Shown here piece after piece: positions 52,315-60,146 of a stretch of 60,146 nucleotides of DNA. The stretch's first letter is position 1, and each line of letters begins with the position of its first letter. Under the pieces are notes generated by a model. That model was not told the origin of the DNA. It did no database searches and was given only the letters and a program-made list of their open reading frames with translations. The stretch is from an uncultured Bacteroidales bacterium. Its GTDB lineage: Bacteria > Bacteroidota > Bacteroidia > Bacteroidales > UBA932. The position numbers and the translations under genes are program-made. Location of the stretch: the NCBI GenBank assembly GCA_900317845.1, contig ONII01000013.1:1-60146 (forward strand), written 5' to 3'.

Positions 52315-52431
52315 GTGTGTAAATTGCTGTGGGAAAGGACGTTAGCTGTCACGGCAAGTGGGGCCGAAACGAGAAGTAATCCGGGAGCAGAACAGGAATC
52401 GGCCCCTCTCACTGAGCGAAGCGAAGAATCT
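52315..52431. other. Spacer before metK with inverted repeat, no gene
   Basis: No gene. Contains an 8-bp inverted repeat GGGGCCGA / TCGGCCCC and a partial copy (ACTGAGCGAAGCGAAGAATC) of the REP-like family seen at 51337-51422, directly before the metK promoter. Confidence 0.45.
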
Positions 52432-52462
52432 TTTGTTTATTCAAAAATTAATGCTACCTTTG
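52432..52462 (+). promoter_or_regulatory. Promoter of metK
   Basis: TTTG (52432-52435) and TACCTTTG (52455-52462) with a 19-base spacer: a near-perfect Bacteroidota promoter. It lies about 130 bases before the metK ATG, leaving room for the riboswitch. Confidence 0.85.
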
Positions 52463-52478
52463 CGGTCCCAAAATATAT

Positions 52479-52527
52479 GTGGACAGATTTGGATTGCTTG
52501 CAACCACGTTAAAAAATGCTAAAATAA
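52479..52527 (+). ncRNA. Probable SAM-II riboswitch upstream of metK
   Basis: Stem P1 GTGG (52479-52482) / CCAC (52504-52507) encloses AGATTTGG and GCTTGCAA, then GTTAAAAAATGCTAAAA follows. The order (P1 with GATTT and TTGCAA in the loop, then a downstream AAA..GCTAAAA) matches the SAM-II pseudoknot, known from alphaproteobacterial and Bacteroidota methionine and SAM genes. A terminator follows before the metK start. SAM binding would reduce SAM synthetase production. The call is by pattern; the pseudoknot was not modelled. Confidence 0.72.
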
Positions 52528-52552
52528 CATTTCATATCAGTGTTTTGTGTTT

Positions 52553-52587
52553 TTAGCCTCCGCATATAGCCCGGGGCTAATTTTTTT
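52553..52587 (+). terminator. Intrinsic terminator of the metK riboswitch leader
   Basis: TTAGCCTC (52553-52560) pairs with GGGGCTAA (52573-52580, one T-G pair) around a 12-base loop, followed by seven T, ending four bases before the metK ATG. It is placed to switch transcription off in response to the upstream aptamer. Confidence 0.75.
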
Positions 52588-52590
52588 ACT

Positions 52591-53895
52591 ATGCAGAACT
52601 ATTTATTTACATCTGAATCCGTAAGTGAAGGCCATCCGGACAAGGTGGCGGACCAGATCAGTGACGCCATTCTGGACCAGTTCCTTATGCAGGATCCGGA
52701 GGCCAAAGTGGCCTGCGAGAGTTTTTGCTCCACCGGCATGGTGGTGGTGATGGGGGAGGTGAAGGCGGAAGCCTATGTCGATATCCAGAACACCGTCCGC
52801 GAGACCATCCGCAAAATTGGCTACACCAAGGCCGAGTACATGTTCGATGCCAACGGCTGCGGCGTGCTCAGCGCCATCCATGAGCAGAGCGCAGACATCA
52901 ACCGCGGTGTGGAGCGCGCCAAAGAGGAAGAGCAGGGCGCCGGCGACCAGGGCATGATGTTCGGCTATGCCTGCCGGGACACGGAAGACTACATGCCCCT
53001 TCCGCTGTACCTGAGCCACAAACTTCTGGAGATTCTCTCCGATATCCGCCACAACGAACTCTCGCTCATGCCGTACCTGCGTCCGGACGCCAAGAGCCAG
53101 TTCACCATTGAGTACGACGGGGAAACCCACGCACCCGTAAAGGTGCACACCATCGTCCTGAGTACCCAGCACGACGAATTCGTTCCCAAGAGCCTGGGTC
53201 GCATGTCCTACGACGCTGCCGTAAAGCAGTTCGGCCAAGCGAAGGTGGACCTGGCCATGCAGCAGAAGATCCGCACGGACGTAGAGACCATCCTCATTCC
53301 CCGCCTGAAGGAATCCCTGGCTCCGGAAACGGCCGCGCTCATCCACGACTTTATCCTGCACGTGAACCCCACCGGCAAGTTTGTCATTGGCGGCCCGCAC
53401 GGAGACACCGGCCTTACCGGCCGTAAAATCATTGTCGATACCTACGGCGGCAAGGGTGCCCATGGCGGCGGCGCTTTCTCCGGCAAGGACCCGTCCAAGG
53501 TGGACCGCAGCGCCGCGTACGCCGCCCGCTATATTGCCAAGAACCTGGTGGCGGCCGGTGTGGCCGACGAGTGCCTGGTGCAGCTGGCCTATGCCATTGG
53601 CGTAGCCCAGCCCGTGAGCGTGTTCGTGGACACATACGGCACAGCCAAAAACGGCTTGTCGGACAGCGAGATTGCCCAGAAGGTGCAGCAGCTGTTTAAC
53701 CTTACCCCGGCCGGCATCATCAAAAAGTTCCAGCTCAAGAACCCCATTTACGCACCCACGGCGGCCTACGGGCACATGGGCCGCAAGCCTTACACCAAGG
53801 CTGTGACGGTTCAGGGCAAACGGAAAATTGTCCAATTCTTCGGCTGGGAGCTGTTAGACAGCGTTCCTGCTGTAAAAAAGGCATTTAGCCTCTAA
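52591..53895 (+). CDS. metK: S-adenosylmethionine synthetase
   Basis: Protein of 434 residues. The family motifs are complete: [20 protein letters not shown] (ATP and methionine site), [26 protein letters not shown]-type regions, and [28 protein letters not shown]. It is longer than E. coli MetK (384), with extra residues in the middle ([17 protein letters not shown]... [25 protein letters not shown]) and a C-terminal extension ([14 protein letters not shown]), as in other Bacteroidota MetK. It makes SAM from methionine and ATP and appears controlled by a SAM-II riboswitch. Confidence 0.97.
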   Translation: MQNYLFTSESVSEGHPDKVADQISDAILDQFLMQDPEAKVACESFCSTGMVVVMGEVKAEAYVDIQNTVRETIRKIGYTKAEYMFDANGCGVLSAIHEQSADINRGVERAKEEEQGAGDQGMMFGYACRDTEDYMPLPLYLSHKLLEILSDIRHNELSLMPYLRPDAKSQFTIEYDGETHAPVKVHTIVLSTQHDEFVPKSLGRMSYDAAVKQFGQAKVDLAMQQKIRTDVETILIPRLKESLAPETAALIHDFILHVNPTGKFVIGGPHGDTGLTGRKIIVDTYGGKGAHGGGAFSGKDPSKVDRSAAYAARYIAKNLVAAGVADECLVQLAYAIGVAQPVSVFVDTYGTAKNGLSDSEIAQKVQQLFNLTPAGIIKKFQLKNPIYAPTAAYGHMGRKPYTKAVTVQGKRKIVQFFGWELLDSVPAVKKAFSL

Positions 53896-53912
53896 AAATC
53901 GACCCAATTTTA

Positions 53913-53942
53913 ACGGAATCTTTTCACGGATTCCGTTTTTTT
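53913..53942 (+). terminator. Intrinsic terminator of metK
   Basis: ACGGAATC (53913-53920) pairs perfectly with GATTCCGT (53929-53936) around an eight-base loop, followed by seven T. Strong terminator eighteen bases after the metK stop. Confidence 0.9.
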
Positions 53943-53959
53943 ATGTCAAAAGAATTTGC

Positions 53960-53967
53960 TACCTTTG
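53960..53967 (+). promoter_or_regulatory. -7 element for the TonB receptor gene
   Basis: TACCTTTG matches TAnnTTTG 58 bases before the ATG. A TTTT tract of the metK terminator lies at the -33 distance, so the -33 element is imperfect and overlaps the terminator. Confidence 0.55.
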
Positions 53968-54025
53968 CGTCCGGTTAGAACAAAGGAATTTTTACCTATC
54001 AATATTTATTTCTATTCAACCTTTT

Positions 54026-57000
54026 ATGAGAAACGCTTTTAAAAGCTTACTGCTCGCATTCACTACGTTGATTGCGGGCACTGTCGCCTATGCTCAGGTG
54101 ACCACGTCCTCCCTCTCCGGTCGCGTGGTAGACCAGAACGGCGAGCCTGTTATCGGCGCTGCTGTTGTGGCTCAGCACGAGCCCTCCGGTACCATTTACG
54201 GCGCCGTGACCAATGCAGACGGTCGTTATACCATTCAAGGTATGCGTACCGGCGGTCCTTACAAGGTAGATTTCACCTGCCTGGGTTACCAGGATGCCAC
54301 CTACACCGGTGTCACCCTCCAGCTGGCAGAGACCTTCGCCCTGGACGCCAAGATTGCAGAGAGCACGGAAATGCTGCAGGGAACTGTGGTTATCGCAGAC
54401 GCTTCCTCCAAGTTCAATGCGCAGGAGCGTACCGGTGCTGTAACCAACATCGGCAGCGACCAAATCACCTCTCTTCCCTCCGTCAGCCGCAGCATCACCG
54501 ACGTTACCCGCCTGTCTCCGTACGGTGGTAACGGCATGAGCTTCGCCGGTTCCGACGGCCGTACCGCCAACTTCACCGTGGACGGTGCCAACTTCAACAA
54601 CAACTTCGGTCTGAACTCCAACCTGCCCGGCGGCGGCAACCCCATCTCCATCGACGCCATCGAGGAAATGCAGGTGGTAATCAGCCCCTACGATGTCCGC
54701 CAGACCAACTTCATCGGCGGCGGCGTGAACGCCATCACCAAGTCCGGTACCAACACCTTCAAGGGTTCCGCTTATGTGTATCATAAGAACGAGAACATGC
54801 AAGGTGACGCCGTAGACGGTGAGCAAATCCCCGGTGCCCGCGACAAGAACCGCAGCACCACGTACGGTATGACCTTCGGCGGTCCCATCATCAAGAACAA
54901 ACTCTTCTTCTTCGTGAACTTCGAGTATGTCCAGATTCCTTCTGTGGTGAACCGTTGGAAAGGCTCCGAGGATGGTGTGGGTGATGCCAACAAATACCTG
55001 TCCCGTACCAAGCTGGCAGACCTCCAGTCTGTAAAGGACTATGTGAGAGATACTTATGGTTACGATACCGGTTCCTACACGGACTTCCCCGCCAACGAGA
55101 ACAACATCAAGGTGCTGGCCCGTCTGGACTGGAACATCACCAACAACCATCACCTGGCCCTGCGTTACAACTACACGCAGAACAAGTACTGGAGCTCCCC
55201 GAACGCTACCTCCATGGACGGCGGTACCCGTATGAGCCACGCCCGTATGTCGGACTACTCCATGTCCTTCGCCAACTCCATGTACTCCATGAAGAACCTG
55301 GTGAGCACCTGGTCCCTGGACCTGAACAGCCGCCTCACGGACAACATGTCCAACCAGTTCCTGTTCACCTTCTCCAAGCTGGACGATGTTCGCGGCACCA
55401 ACTCCGCCGAGTTCCCCTTCATCGACATCACCAAGGACGATGACAACTACATGGCCCTGGGTTATGAACTTTTCACCTGGAACAACGCCGTGCACAACAC
55501 CATCGCCAACGTGAAGGATGACCTCACCTGGTACCTGGGTTCCCACAAACTCACTGCCGGCCTCAGCTATGAGTATCAGATGGCCGACAACCAGTACATG
55601 CGTAACGGTTCCGGTTACTACCGTTTCAACCTCACGGACGATATGTACAACGCCAACGGCTCCCTGAACGCCGCTGCCCTGTTCAACTCCACCCCGGAGG
55701 TAGTTTGCCTTACTTACGGTTACAACGGTGAAAAGGCTCCGGCCGCCCGTGTGCAGTTCCATAAAGCCGGCATCTACGCCCAGGACGAGTGGAACGCCAC
55801 CGACCGCTTCAAGCTCACCTACGGCCTGCGTCTGGACGGCCTGTTCTTCGACAACAAGGACCTGATGACCAACGCTGCCATCAAGGCGCTCACCTTCTAT
55901 CCTAAGGCCAAGAACTACCAGGAGACCCACATTGACACCGGTAGATGGCCCAACTCCAGCATCACTGTTTCCCCGCGTATCGGTTTCACCTGGGACGTAC
56001 TGGGCAACAAGAGCCTGAAAGTGCGTGGCGGTACCGGTTTGTTCAGCGGCCGTCTGCCCCTGGTGTTCTTCACCAACATGCCCACCAACGGTGGTCTGGT
56101 GCAGTATCAGGCACAGCTTAACGCCAACAAGGGTGTGGATATGGCCCAGTTCGCCGGCCTCATCACCAATGGTGACGGCAAGCCCACGGTGGATGCCCTC
56201 CTGAGCAAACTCGCGAGCATGGGTTATCCCACTACCGTAAAGCCTGAGGACGGTACCGTTCCTTCCTCCATTTCCGCAGTAGACCCTGCCTTCAAGATGC
56301 CGCAGGTGTGGAAGACTTCCCTGGCCATTGACTACAGCTTCCCCACTTCCTTCCCGTTCAGCATCACGGCTGAGGGTATCTTCAACAAGACCGTCAACGC
56401 CGTGTCCATCTCCGACTGGAGCATGGTGAACGTGGGTGGTTTCGCCCGCTTCAACGGCGCCGACAACCGTCCGATGTATCCTGCCGGTGCCTACCGCGTA
56501 AGCAATACCGTAGATGGTAAGTCCCGTCAGATTTCCGCCTTCATGCTTGAGAACACCAGCAAGGGCTATGGCTGGAGCGCCAACGTTACCATGAACATGC
56601 AACCCGCAGAGTGGATCAGCCTCATGGCCGCTTACACTCACACGGTGAGCAAGGAAGTGACCGGTATGCCCGGTTCTGCCGCGGAATCCGCTTTTACGTA
56701 TGTTCCTACCTCCGAAGGCCCCAACTACATTCCGCTGCACAACTCCCAGTATGTGACTCCGGACCGTATTGTGGCTTCCGCTACGGCCCATGACAAGGGT
56801 GGTAACCACTACTCCCTCATTTACGAGGCCACCAGAGGCGGTTACAACTACTCCTACATGACTACCAACGACATGAACGGTGACGGATACAACTACGACG
56901 CCGTTTACATCCCTACGGACAAGCAGGTTGCCGCCAACGAGTTCCGTTTCGTTTCCAACGACGACCGCGACCGCTTCATGGACTATGTGCACAATGATCC

Positions 57001-57373
57001 TTACCTGAGCACGCACCAGGGCCAGTACGCAGAGGCTTACAGCGTGTATTCCCCTTGGCTGCACCGCCTGGACTTCAGCTACAAGCACGACTTTGTGATC
57101 AAGTGCGGCCAGAACAAGAACACCCTGCAGCTCAGCCTGGATGTGAAGAACATCCTGAACCTGTTCAACAGCAGCTGGGGCGTAGCCAAATACCTGAATC
57201 CCAAGATTGGTTCCGAGGCCAAGATCCTCAAATACGAAGGACCCGATGCAGACGGTTATGCAACCTTCTCTACTCCTGCTGTTATCAACGGCAGCACCCA
57301 GACCTTCGTCCCTTACCACAGCCTGGGCCAGTGCTGGTATGCTTCCATCGGTATCAAGTACATGTTTAACTAA
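54026..57373 (+). CDS. TonB-dependent receptor with carboxypeptidase-like N-domain (Oar type)
   Basis: Protein of 1115 residues. A signal peptide (MRNAFKSLLLAFTTLIAGTVAYAQ) is followed by a carboxypeptidase-regulatory-like beta domain (about 28-115, SGRVVDQNGEPVIGAAVVAQHEPSG), then a TonB plug (about 120-245, with RTANFTVDGANFNNNFGL and INAIEEMQVVISPYDVRQTNF-like text, GGGVNAITKSGTNTF) and a large barrel with many aromatic strands. It has the Oar-like pattern rather than SusC: no SusC signature box, and it is followed by a lipoprotein that is not SusD. The substrate is unknown; surface adhesion or protein/nutrient uptake are options. Confidence 0.87.
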   Translation: MRNAFKSLLLAFTTLIAGTVAYAQVTTSSLSGRVVDQNGEPVIGAAVVAQHEPSGTIYGAVTNADGRYTIQGMRTGGPYKVDFTCLGYQDATYTGVTLQLAETFALDAKIAESTEMLQGTVVIADASSKFNAQERTGAVTNIGSDQITSLPSVSRSITDVTRLSPYGGNGMSFAGSDGRTANFTVDGANFNNNFGLNSNLPGGGNPISIDAIEEMQVVISPYDVRQTNFIGGGVNAITKSGTNTFKGSAYVYHKNENMQGDAVDGEQIPGARDKNRSTTYGMTFGGPIIKNKLFFFVNFEYVQIPSVVNRWKGSEDGVGDANKYLSRTKLADLQSVKDYVRDTYGYDTGSYTDFPANENNIKVLARLDWNITNNHHLALRYNYTQNKYWSSPNATSMDGGTRMSHARMSDYSMSFANSMYSMKNLVSTWSLDLNSRLTDNMSNQFLFTFSKLDDVRGTNSAEFPFIDITKDDDNYMALGYELFTWNNAVHNTIANVKDDLTWYLGSHKLTAGLSYEYQMADNQYMRNGSGYYRFNLTDDMYNANGSLNAAALFNSTPEVVCLTYGYNGEKAPAARVQFHKAGIYAQDEWNATDRFKLTYGLRLDGLFFDNKDLMTNAAIKALTFYPKAKNYQETHIDTGRWPNSSITVSPRIGFTWDVLGNKSLKVRGGTGLFSGRLPLVFFTNMPTNGGLVQYQAQLNANKGVDMAQFAGLITNGDGKPTVDALLSKLASMGYPTTVKPEDGTVPSSISAVDPAFKMPQVWKTSLAIDYSFPTSFPFSITAEGIFNKTVNAVSISDWSMVNVGGFARFNGADNRPMYPAGAYRVSNTVDGKSRQISAFMLENTSKGYGWSANVTMNMQPAEWISLMAAYTHTVSKEVTGMPGSAAESAFTYVPTSEGPNYIPLHNSQYVTPDRIVASATAHDKGGNHYSLIYEATRGGYNYSYMTTNDMNGDGYNYDAVYIPTDKQVAANEFRFVSNDDRDRFMDYVHNDPYLSTHQGQYAEAYSVYSPWLHRLDFSYKHDFVIKCGQNKNTLQLSLDVKNILNLFNSSWGVAKYLNPKIGSEAKILKYEGPDADGYATFSTPAVINGSTQTFVPYHSLGQCWYASIGIKYMFN

Positions 57374-57391
57374 TCTACAATCGGCAATCGT

Positions 57392-59767
57392 ATGAAACTC
57401 AAATATATCATTGCATCCCTGCTTGCCGGCGTAACCCTTTTCAGCGCCTGCGAGAAAGAAGCCGATCACTACCTGAGCGATATTAAGGTGGACAAGTCCT
57501 ACGTGGGTTTCTCCAAGGAGGGCGGTTCCCAGACCATCAAGCTCACCGCTGCAGCCAGCTGGACCATCGAAATCTCCGAGGACGATGAGGAATGGCTGCT
57601 TGCTACCCCCGCATCCGGCGCTGCCGGTAACTTTGATGTCGTCCTCACGGCCCTGCCCGATGAAGAAGGCAACGAGACTCAGATTTACGTTGTTTGCAAC
57701 GGTCAGAAGCAGATTATCAAAGTGACCCAGGAAGCCGGCGAAAAACCGGAACCGGCCGTGATGACCATTGCCGAGGCACTGGAGGTCATCCGTCCACTCG
57801 GTGAAGGCGATACTGCCCCCGGAACCTTCCGCATTAAGGGTATCGTCTGCAAAATTTCCGAAATCAGCACCCAGTACGGCAATGCCACCTACTATCTGTC
57901 CGACGACGGTTCCATGAGCGGAACCTCCAAGGCCGACTACAACTGGATCCAGGTGTACCGCGGCCTGTGGCTGAACGGTGGCGCCTTCACCAAGGGTGAT
58001 GAATTCGGCATCGGCGATGAACTCGTCGTGGAAGGCCAGCTCATGGACTACAAGGGCACGCCGGAGACCAAGGAGAAGACCGCTTACGTGGTTTCCATCA
58101 CCAAGTCCCTCATTGACGTAGCGCCCTTCGACTTTGAGAAGCTCCCTGCTATCGACACCACTTTCCACATGACGGTAACCGCCAAGGAAAGCCCGCTGCT
58201 GCTCAATTGCGATTCCGAATGGCTGCAGATTGCCGGCGTTGAAACCGACGGCAGCTACATCCTGCACGCCGACGAAAACTTCAAGACCGCCGAGCGCACC
58301 GCCACCATCCTCATCCAGGGCCCGACCGCCCTCAAGACCGTGTCCATCACCCAGAAGGGCATTGAGGCTACCGGTTCCACCGTGAGCGAGGTTATCGCCA
58401 TGGAGGATAATTCCCAGGTGAAACTCCTGCCCACCTCCGTTGTTGTGGCTCTGACCACCAAGGGTGCCGTGCTTTCCGATGGCGAAAGCGCCATCTACGC
58501 TTACGGTGACGCTGCCGCTGCCCTCAAGCTCGGCGACGGCGTAAGCCTGGGTGCCAAGAAGACCACCTACAACGGTGTTCCCGAGCTTACGGACCTGACC
58601 GACGTCTTCGTGGACAGCGAAGGCAATCCGGTGACTTATCCGGAAGCCGCCGACATCACGCCCATCATTGCCGAATATACCGCCGCCGAGGCCGACTACA
58701 TCAAGTTCACCGGCACGCTCACCGTTTCCGGCAACTACCTGAACATCGCCTTCGACGGTGTGGACACCGCCACCAAGCAGGGTTCCATCGTGTATCCTGT
58801 GGAGGCGCTTAACGCCGCTTCCTTCGACGGCAAGAAGATCACCGTGACCGGTTTCTTCAACGGCCTATCCAGCAAGGGTAAGTTCGTGAACATCATCGCC
58901 ACCAAGATTGTGGAGTATGTGGATAACCCGAAGGGTACGATGACCAATCCTTACACTCCTTCTGAGATTGCCGCTCTCCTGCTGGGAGGCACTACGCTGG
59001 ACGAGAACGTATATATCGCCGGTCGTGTGTCCGCCGTCCTTTACGACTTCAACGCCGATAAAGGCACTGGTACCTTCTGGATTTCTGACGACGGCACTGC
59101 TTATGGCATCTCCGAGGACAAAAAGAAGACCACCGAGCCCACCAAGGACTTTGAGTGCTACAGCGTGTACTGGTTCGGCCCCGGGATGCAATGGGCAGAA
59201 GGCTATGGCCAGCTTGAGGTTGGCGATTACGTCCTTCTCTGTGGTAAGACCACCGTGTACAACGGCGTCGCCGAGACTTCCAGCAAGAATGCTTGGGTGG
59301 CCGGTGTCAATGGCGTGGACTCCTTCACGAATGGTCTAGGCAACATGAACGCTCCGTTCAATGTGGCCGGTGCAGAGGCCTATATCGACATCTGTGAGGC
59401 CGTCAAGGCTGCTGCCAAGGAGGCCGGTGAGCCCGATCCCGTTTTCCCGGATGTTTGCGTAGGCGGTATCGTTTCCGCTATCCTTTATGACTTCAACGCC
59501 GATAAAGGCACTGGTACCTTCTGGATTTCTGACGATGGCGTTGCCTATGGCATCTCCTCTGACAAGAAGAAGACCACCGAGCCCACCAAGGACTTTGAGT
59601 GCTACAGCGTGTACTGGGGTGGCAGCGAGCAGGCATGGAAAGAGGGTGATCCTCAGCCTGCCGTGGGTGACAAAGTGATTGTTAAGGGTCAGCTGACCAA
59701 ATACAACACCACCTACGAGACTTCCAGCAAGAAGGCCTGGGTTGCAGAGCACATTCCTGCCAACTAA
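57392..59767 (+). CDS. Surface lipoprotein with BACON and repeated OB-fold domains
   Basis: Protein of 791 residues with a lipoprotein signal (MKLKYIIASLLAGVTLFSAC, Cys 20). Domain 1 is BACON (about 35-115; SYVGFSKEGGSQTIKLTAAASWTIEI). An OB-fold-like domain (about 120-235; FRIKGIVCKISEISTQYGNATYYLSDDG) is followed by a second BACON-like segment and two further OB-fold-like units. The last two (from about 545 and 693) are almost identical, including at DNA level, with a 444-base period (GTGTFWISDDG, KKKTTEPTKDFECYSVYW). Such domains occur in Bacteroidota glycan-binding surface proteins. It starts 18 bases after the TonB receptor stop and is probably its partner. Confidence 0.83.
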   Translation: MKLKYIIASLLAGVTLFSACEKEADHYLSDIKVDKSYVGFSKEGGSQTIKLTAAASWTIEISEDDEEWLLATPASGAAGNFDVVLTALPDEEGNETQIYVVCNGQKQIIKVTQEAGEKPEPAVMTIAEALEVIRPLGEGDTAPGTFRIKGIVCKISEISTQYGNATYYLSDDGSMSGTSKADYNWIQVYRGLWLNGGAFTKGDEFGIGDELVVEGQLMDYKGTPETKEKTAYVVSITKSLIDVAPFDFEKLPAIDTTFHMTVTAKESPLLLNCDSEWLQIAGVETDGSYILHADENFKTAERTATILIQGPTALKTVSITQKGIEATGSTVSEVIAMEDNSQVKLLPTSVVVALTTKGAVLSDGESAIYAYGDAAAALKLGDGVSLGAKKTTYNGVPELTDLTDVFVDSEGNPVTYPEAADITPIIAEYTAAEADYIKFTGTLTVSGNYLNIAFDGVDTATKQGSIVYPVEALNAASFDGKKITVTGFFNGLSSKGKFVNIIATKIVEYVDNPKGTMTNPYTPSEIAALLLGGTTLDENVYIAGRVSAVLYDFNADKGTGTFWISDDGTAYGISEDKKKTTEPTKDFECYSVYWFGPGMQWAEGYGQLEVGDYVLLCGKTTVYNGVAETSSKNAWVAGVNGVDSFTNGLGNMNAPFNVAGAEAYIDICEAVKAAAKEAGEPDPVFPDVCVGGIVSAILYDFNADKGTGTFWISDDGVAYGISSDKKKTTEPTKDFECYSVYWGGSEQAWKEGDPQPAVGDKVIVKGQLTKYNTTYETSSKKAWVAEHIPAN
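59045..59620 (+). repeat. Near-identical 444-base internal duplication
   Basis: Blocks at 59045-59091 and 59489-59535 (47 bases, one difference), and at 59123-59173 and 59567-59617, are nearly identical at 444-base offset, far closer than the rest of the units. This indicates recent tandem duplication or gene conversion within the lipoprotein gene. Confidence 0.8.
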
Positions 59768-59786
59768 CAGGTTCTCCCTTCTTTAA

Positions 59787-59826
59787 ATAAAAGCCCGAGG
59801 CTCCCACCGAGCCCCGGGCTTTTTTT
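59787..59826 (+). terminator. Intrinsic terminator of the receptor-lipoprotein operon
   Basis: AAGCCCG..GGCTC and GAGCC..CGGGCTT form a strong imperfect stem followed by seven T, about twenty bases after the lipoprotein stop. Confidence 0.88.
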
Positions 59827-60089
59827 GCTTTGCAGCTGGCTGGCAACCGTCTGATAACCAGTATTTTACTTATAATCCTCGGCGCTTTTGGAGCCGAGGA
59901 TTATCAGCATCTATCTGAGAATCAGCCGTTTAGCGACCAGCCGCTATACCCAGCGCACAAGTCGGTAGAAAATTTTTTGCTGTTTCACTATAATCGGTAG
60001 AAAAGTACCCGAAAATATTCACGTTTCTACCTGCCATGTCCCCCTTATTTGTATATTTTTGCAGATGACCATTTTTAAACCTGTCATCT
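59827..60089. other. Spacer with perfect hairpin and a repeated 11-mer
   Basis: No gene seen. ATAATCCTCGGC (59872-59883) pairs perfectly with GCCGAGGATTAT (59893-59904) around nine bases, sharing TAATCCTCG with the hairpin after miaA. TCGGTAGAAAA occurs twice, near 59964 and 59994. TATTTTTG (60054-60061) is a probable -7 element for the gene at 60090. Confidence 0.55.
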
Positions 60090-60146
60090 ATGAAACACAA
60101 AACGTACAAACTGGACCCGGCAATAGAAAAACAACTCTTTGCCACC
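60090..60146 (+). CDS. Start of an unknown gene, cut by window edge
   Basis: Nineteen codons are visible (MKHKTYKLDPAIEKQLFAT), open to the right edge. The ATG is 28 bases after a TATTTTTG -7-like element. The polar, basic start shows no signal peptide. Nothing more can be said about function. Confidence 0.55.
   Translation, partial: MKHKTYKLDPAIEKQLFAT

Noticed and set aside
52315-52510. Protein-coding gene upstream of metK
   Set aside because: A short frame exists but spans a REP-like repeat, the metK promoter and the riboswitch, with no family signal.
54047-58267. A very long open frame on the minus strand opposite the TonB receptor and lipoprotein
   Set aside because: It runs antisense to two genes with clear families and signal peptides; its protein has no domain logic. 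High GC third positions explain the long frame.

Overview
The window reads as a stretch of a Bacteroidales (Bacteroidota) chromosome. The evidence is Bacteroidota-type promoters (TTTG about 19-21 bases before TAnnTTTG), almost no Shine-Dalgarno sites, and families typical of the group: DUF4251, DUF4252, DUF3109, a BACON-domain lipoprotein and a carboxypeptidase-regulatory-domain TonB receptor. The core genes are GC-rich. Bases 1 to about 6150 are clearly AT-richer and carry mostly small, unrecognised or broken genes, so I read them as an accessory region. Genus and species cannot be called from this sequence.

Layout. (1) 1-6.2 kb, accessory: the 3' part of sfsA; five small two-helix membrane-protein genes whose TAA stop codons all lie inside one repeated motif (consensus TAAATTCGAATTT); two small outer-membrane barrels; a possible DNA-binding protein behind 40-bp direct repeats; a truncated acetyltransferase; a truncated secreted protein; and an array of alternating 11-bp inverted repeats. 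(2) 6.2-6.7 kb: tRNA-Leu(UAA) split in its anticodon loop by a 429-nt group I intron carrying an HNH nuclease ORF. (3) 6.8-8.1 kb: a REP-associated tyrosine transposase (RAYT) coupled to a small partner gene. (4) 8.2-16.2 kb: the cell-shape operon mreB-mreC-mreD-mrdA-rodA, continuing into an S41 protease lipoprotein and a short-chain dehydrogenase. (5) 16.3-28.7 kb: ispD, DUF4251 lipoprotein, Lrp regulator, topA, PBP1A-ddl-prmC, a lipoprotein, a U32 peptidase and a TPR protein. (6) 28.8-39.1 kb: an M16-like protein, DUF3109, a hemW operon, aminopeptidase P-esterase, and a four-gene ECF sigma operon. (7) 39.2-43.8 kb: trpB2 behind a trp attenuator, an isolated sdhC, pyrH, a YtxH protein and thiN. 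(8) 43.8-53.9 kb: alaS with an in-frame lptG-fmt fusion, two M23 peptidases, smpB, miaA, and metK behind a probable SAM-II riboswitch. (9) 54-60 kb: a TonB receptor with a BACON/OB-fold lipoprotein, then the start of an unknown gene.

How the genes work together: much of the core serves the envelope. MreBCD, PBP2, RodA and PBP1A build the wall, Ddl and IspD supply precursors, LptG exports LPS, and the M23 peptidases probably remodel peptidoglycan. The strongest unusual items are the tRNA-Leu group I intron, the Trp-codon attenuator in front of trpB2, the motif-bounded array of small membrane genes, and a palindromic element inserted in frame in the fmt part of a LptG-Fmt fusion. All statements come from reading the sequence; no searches or folding programs were run.
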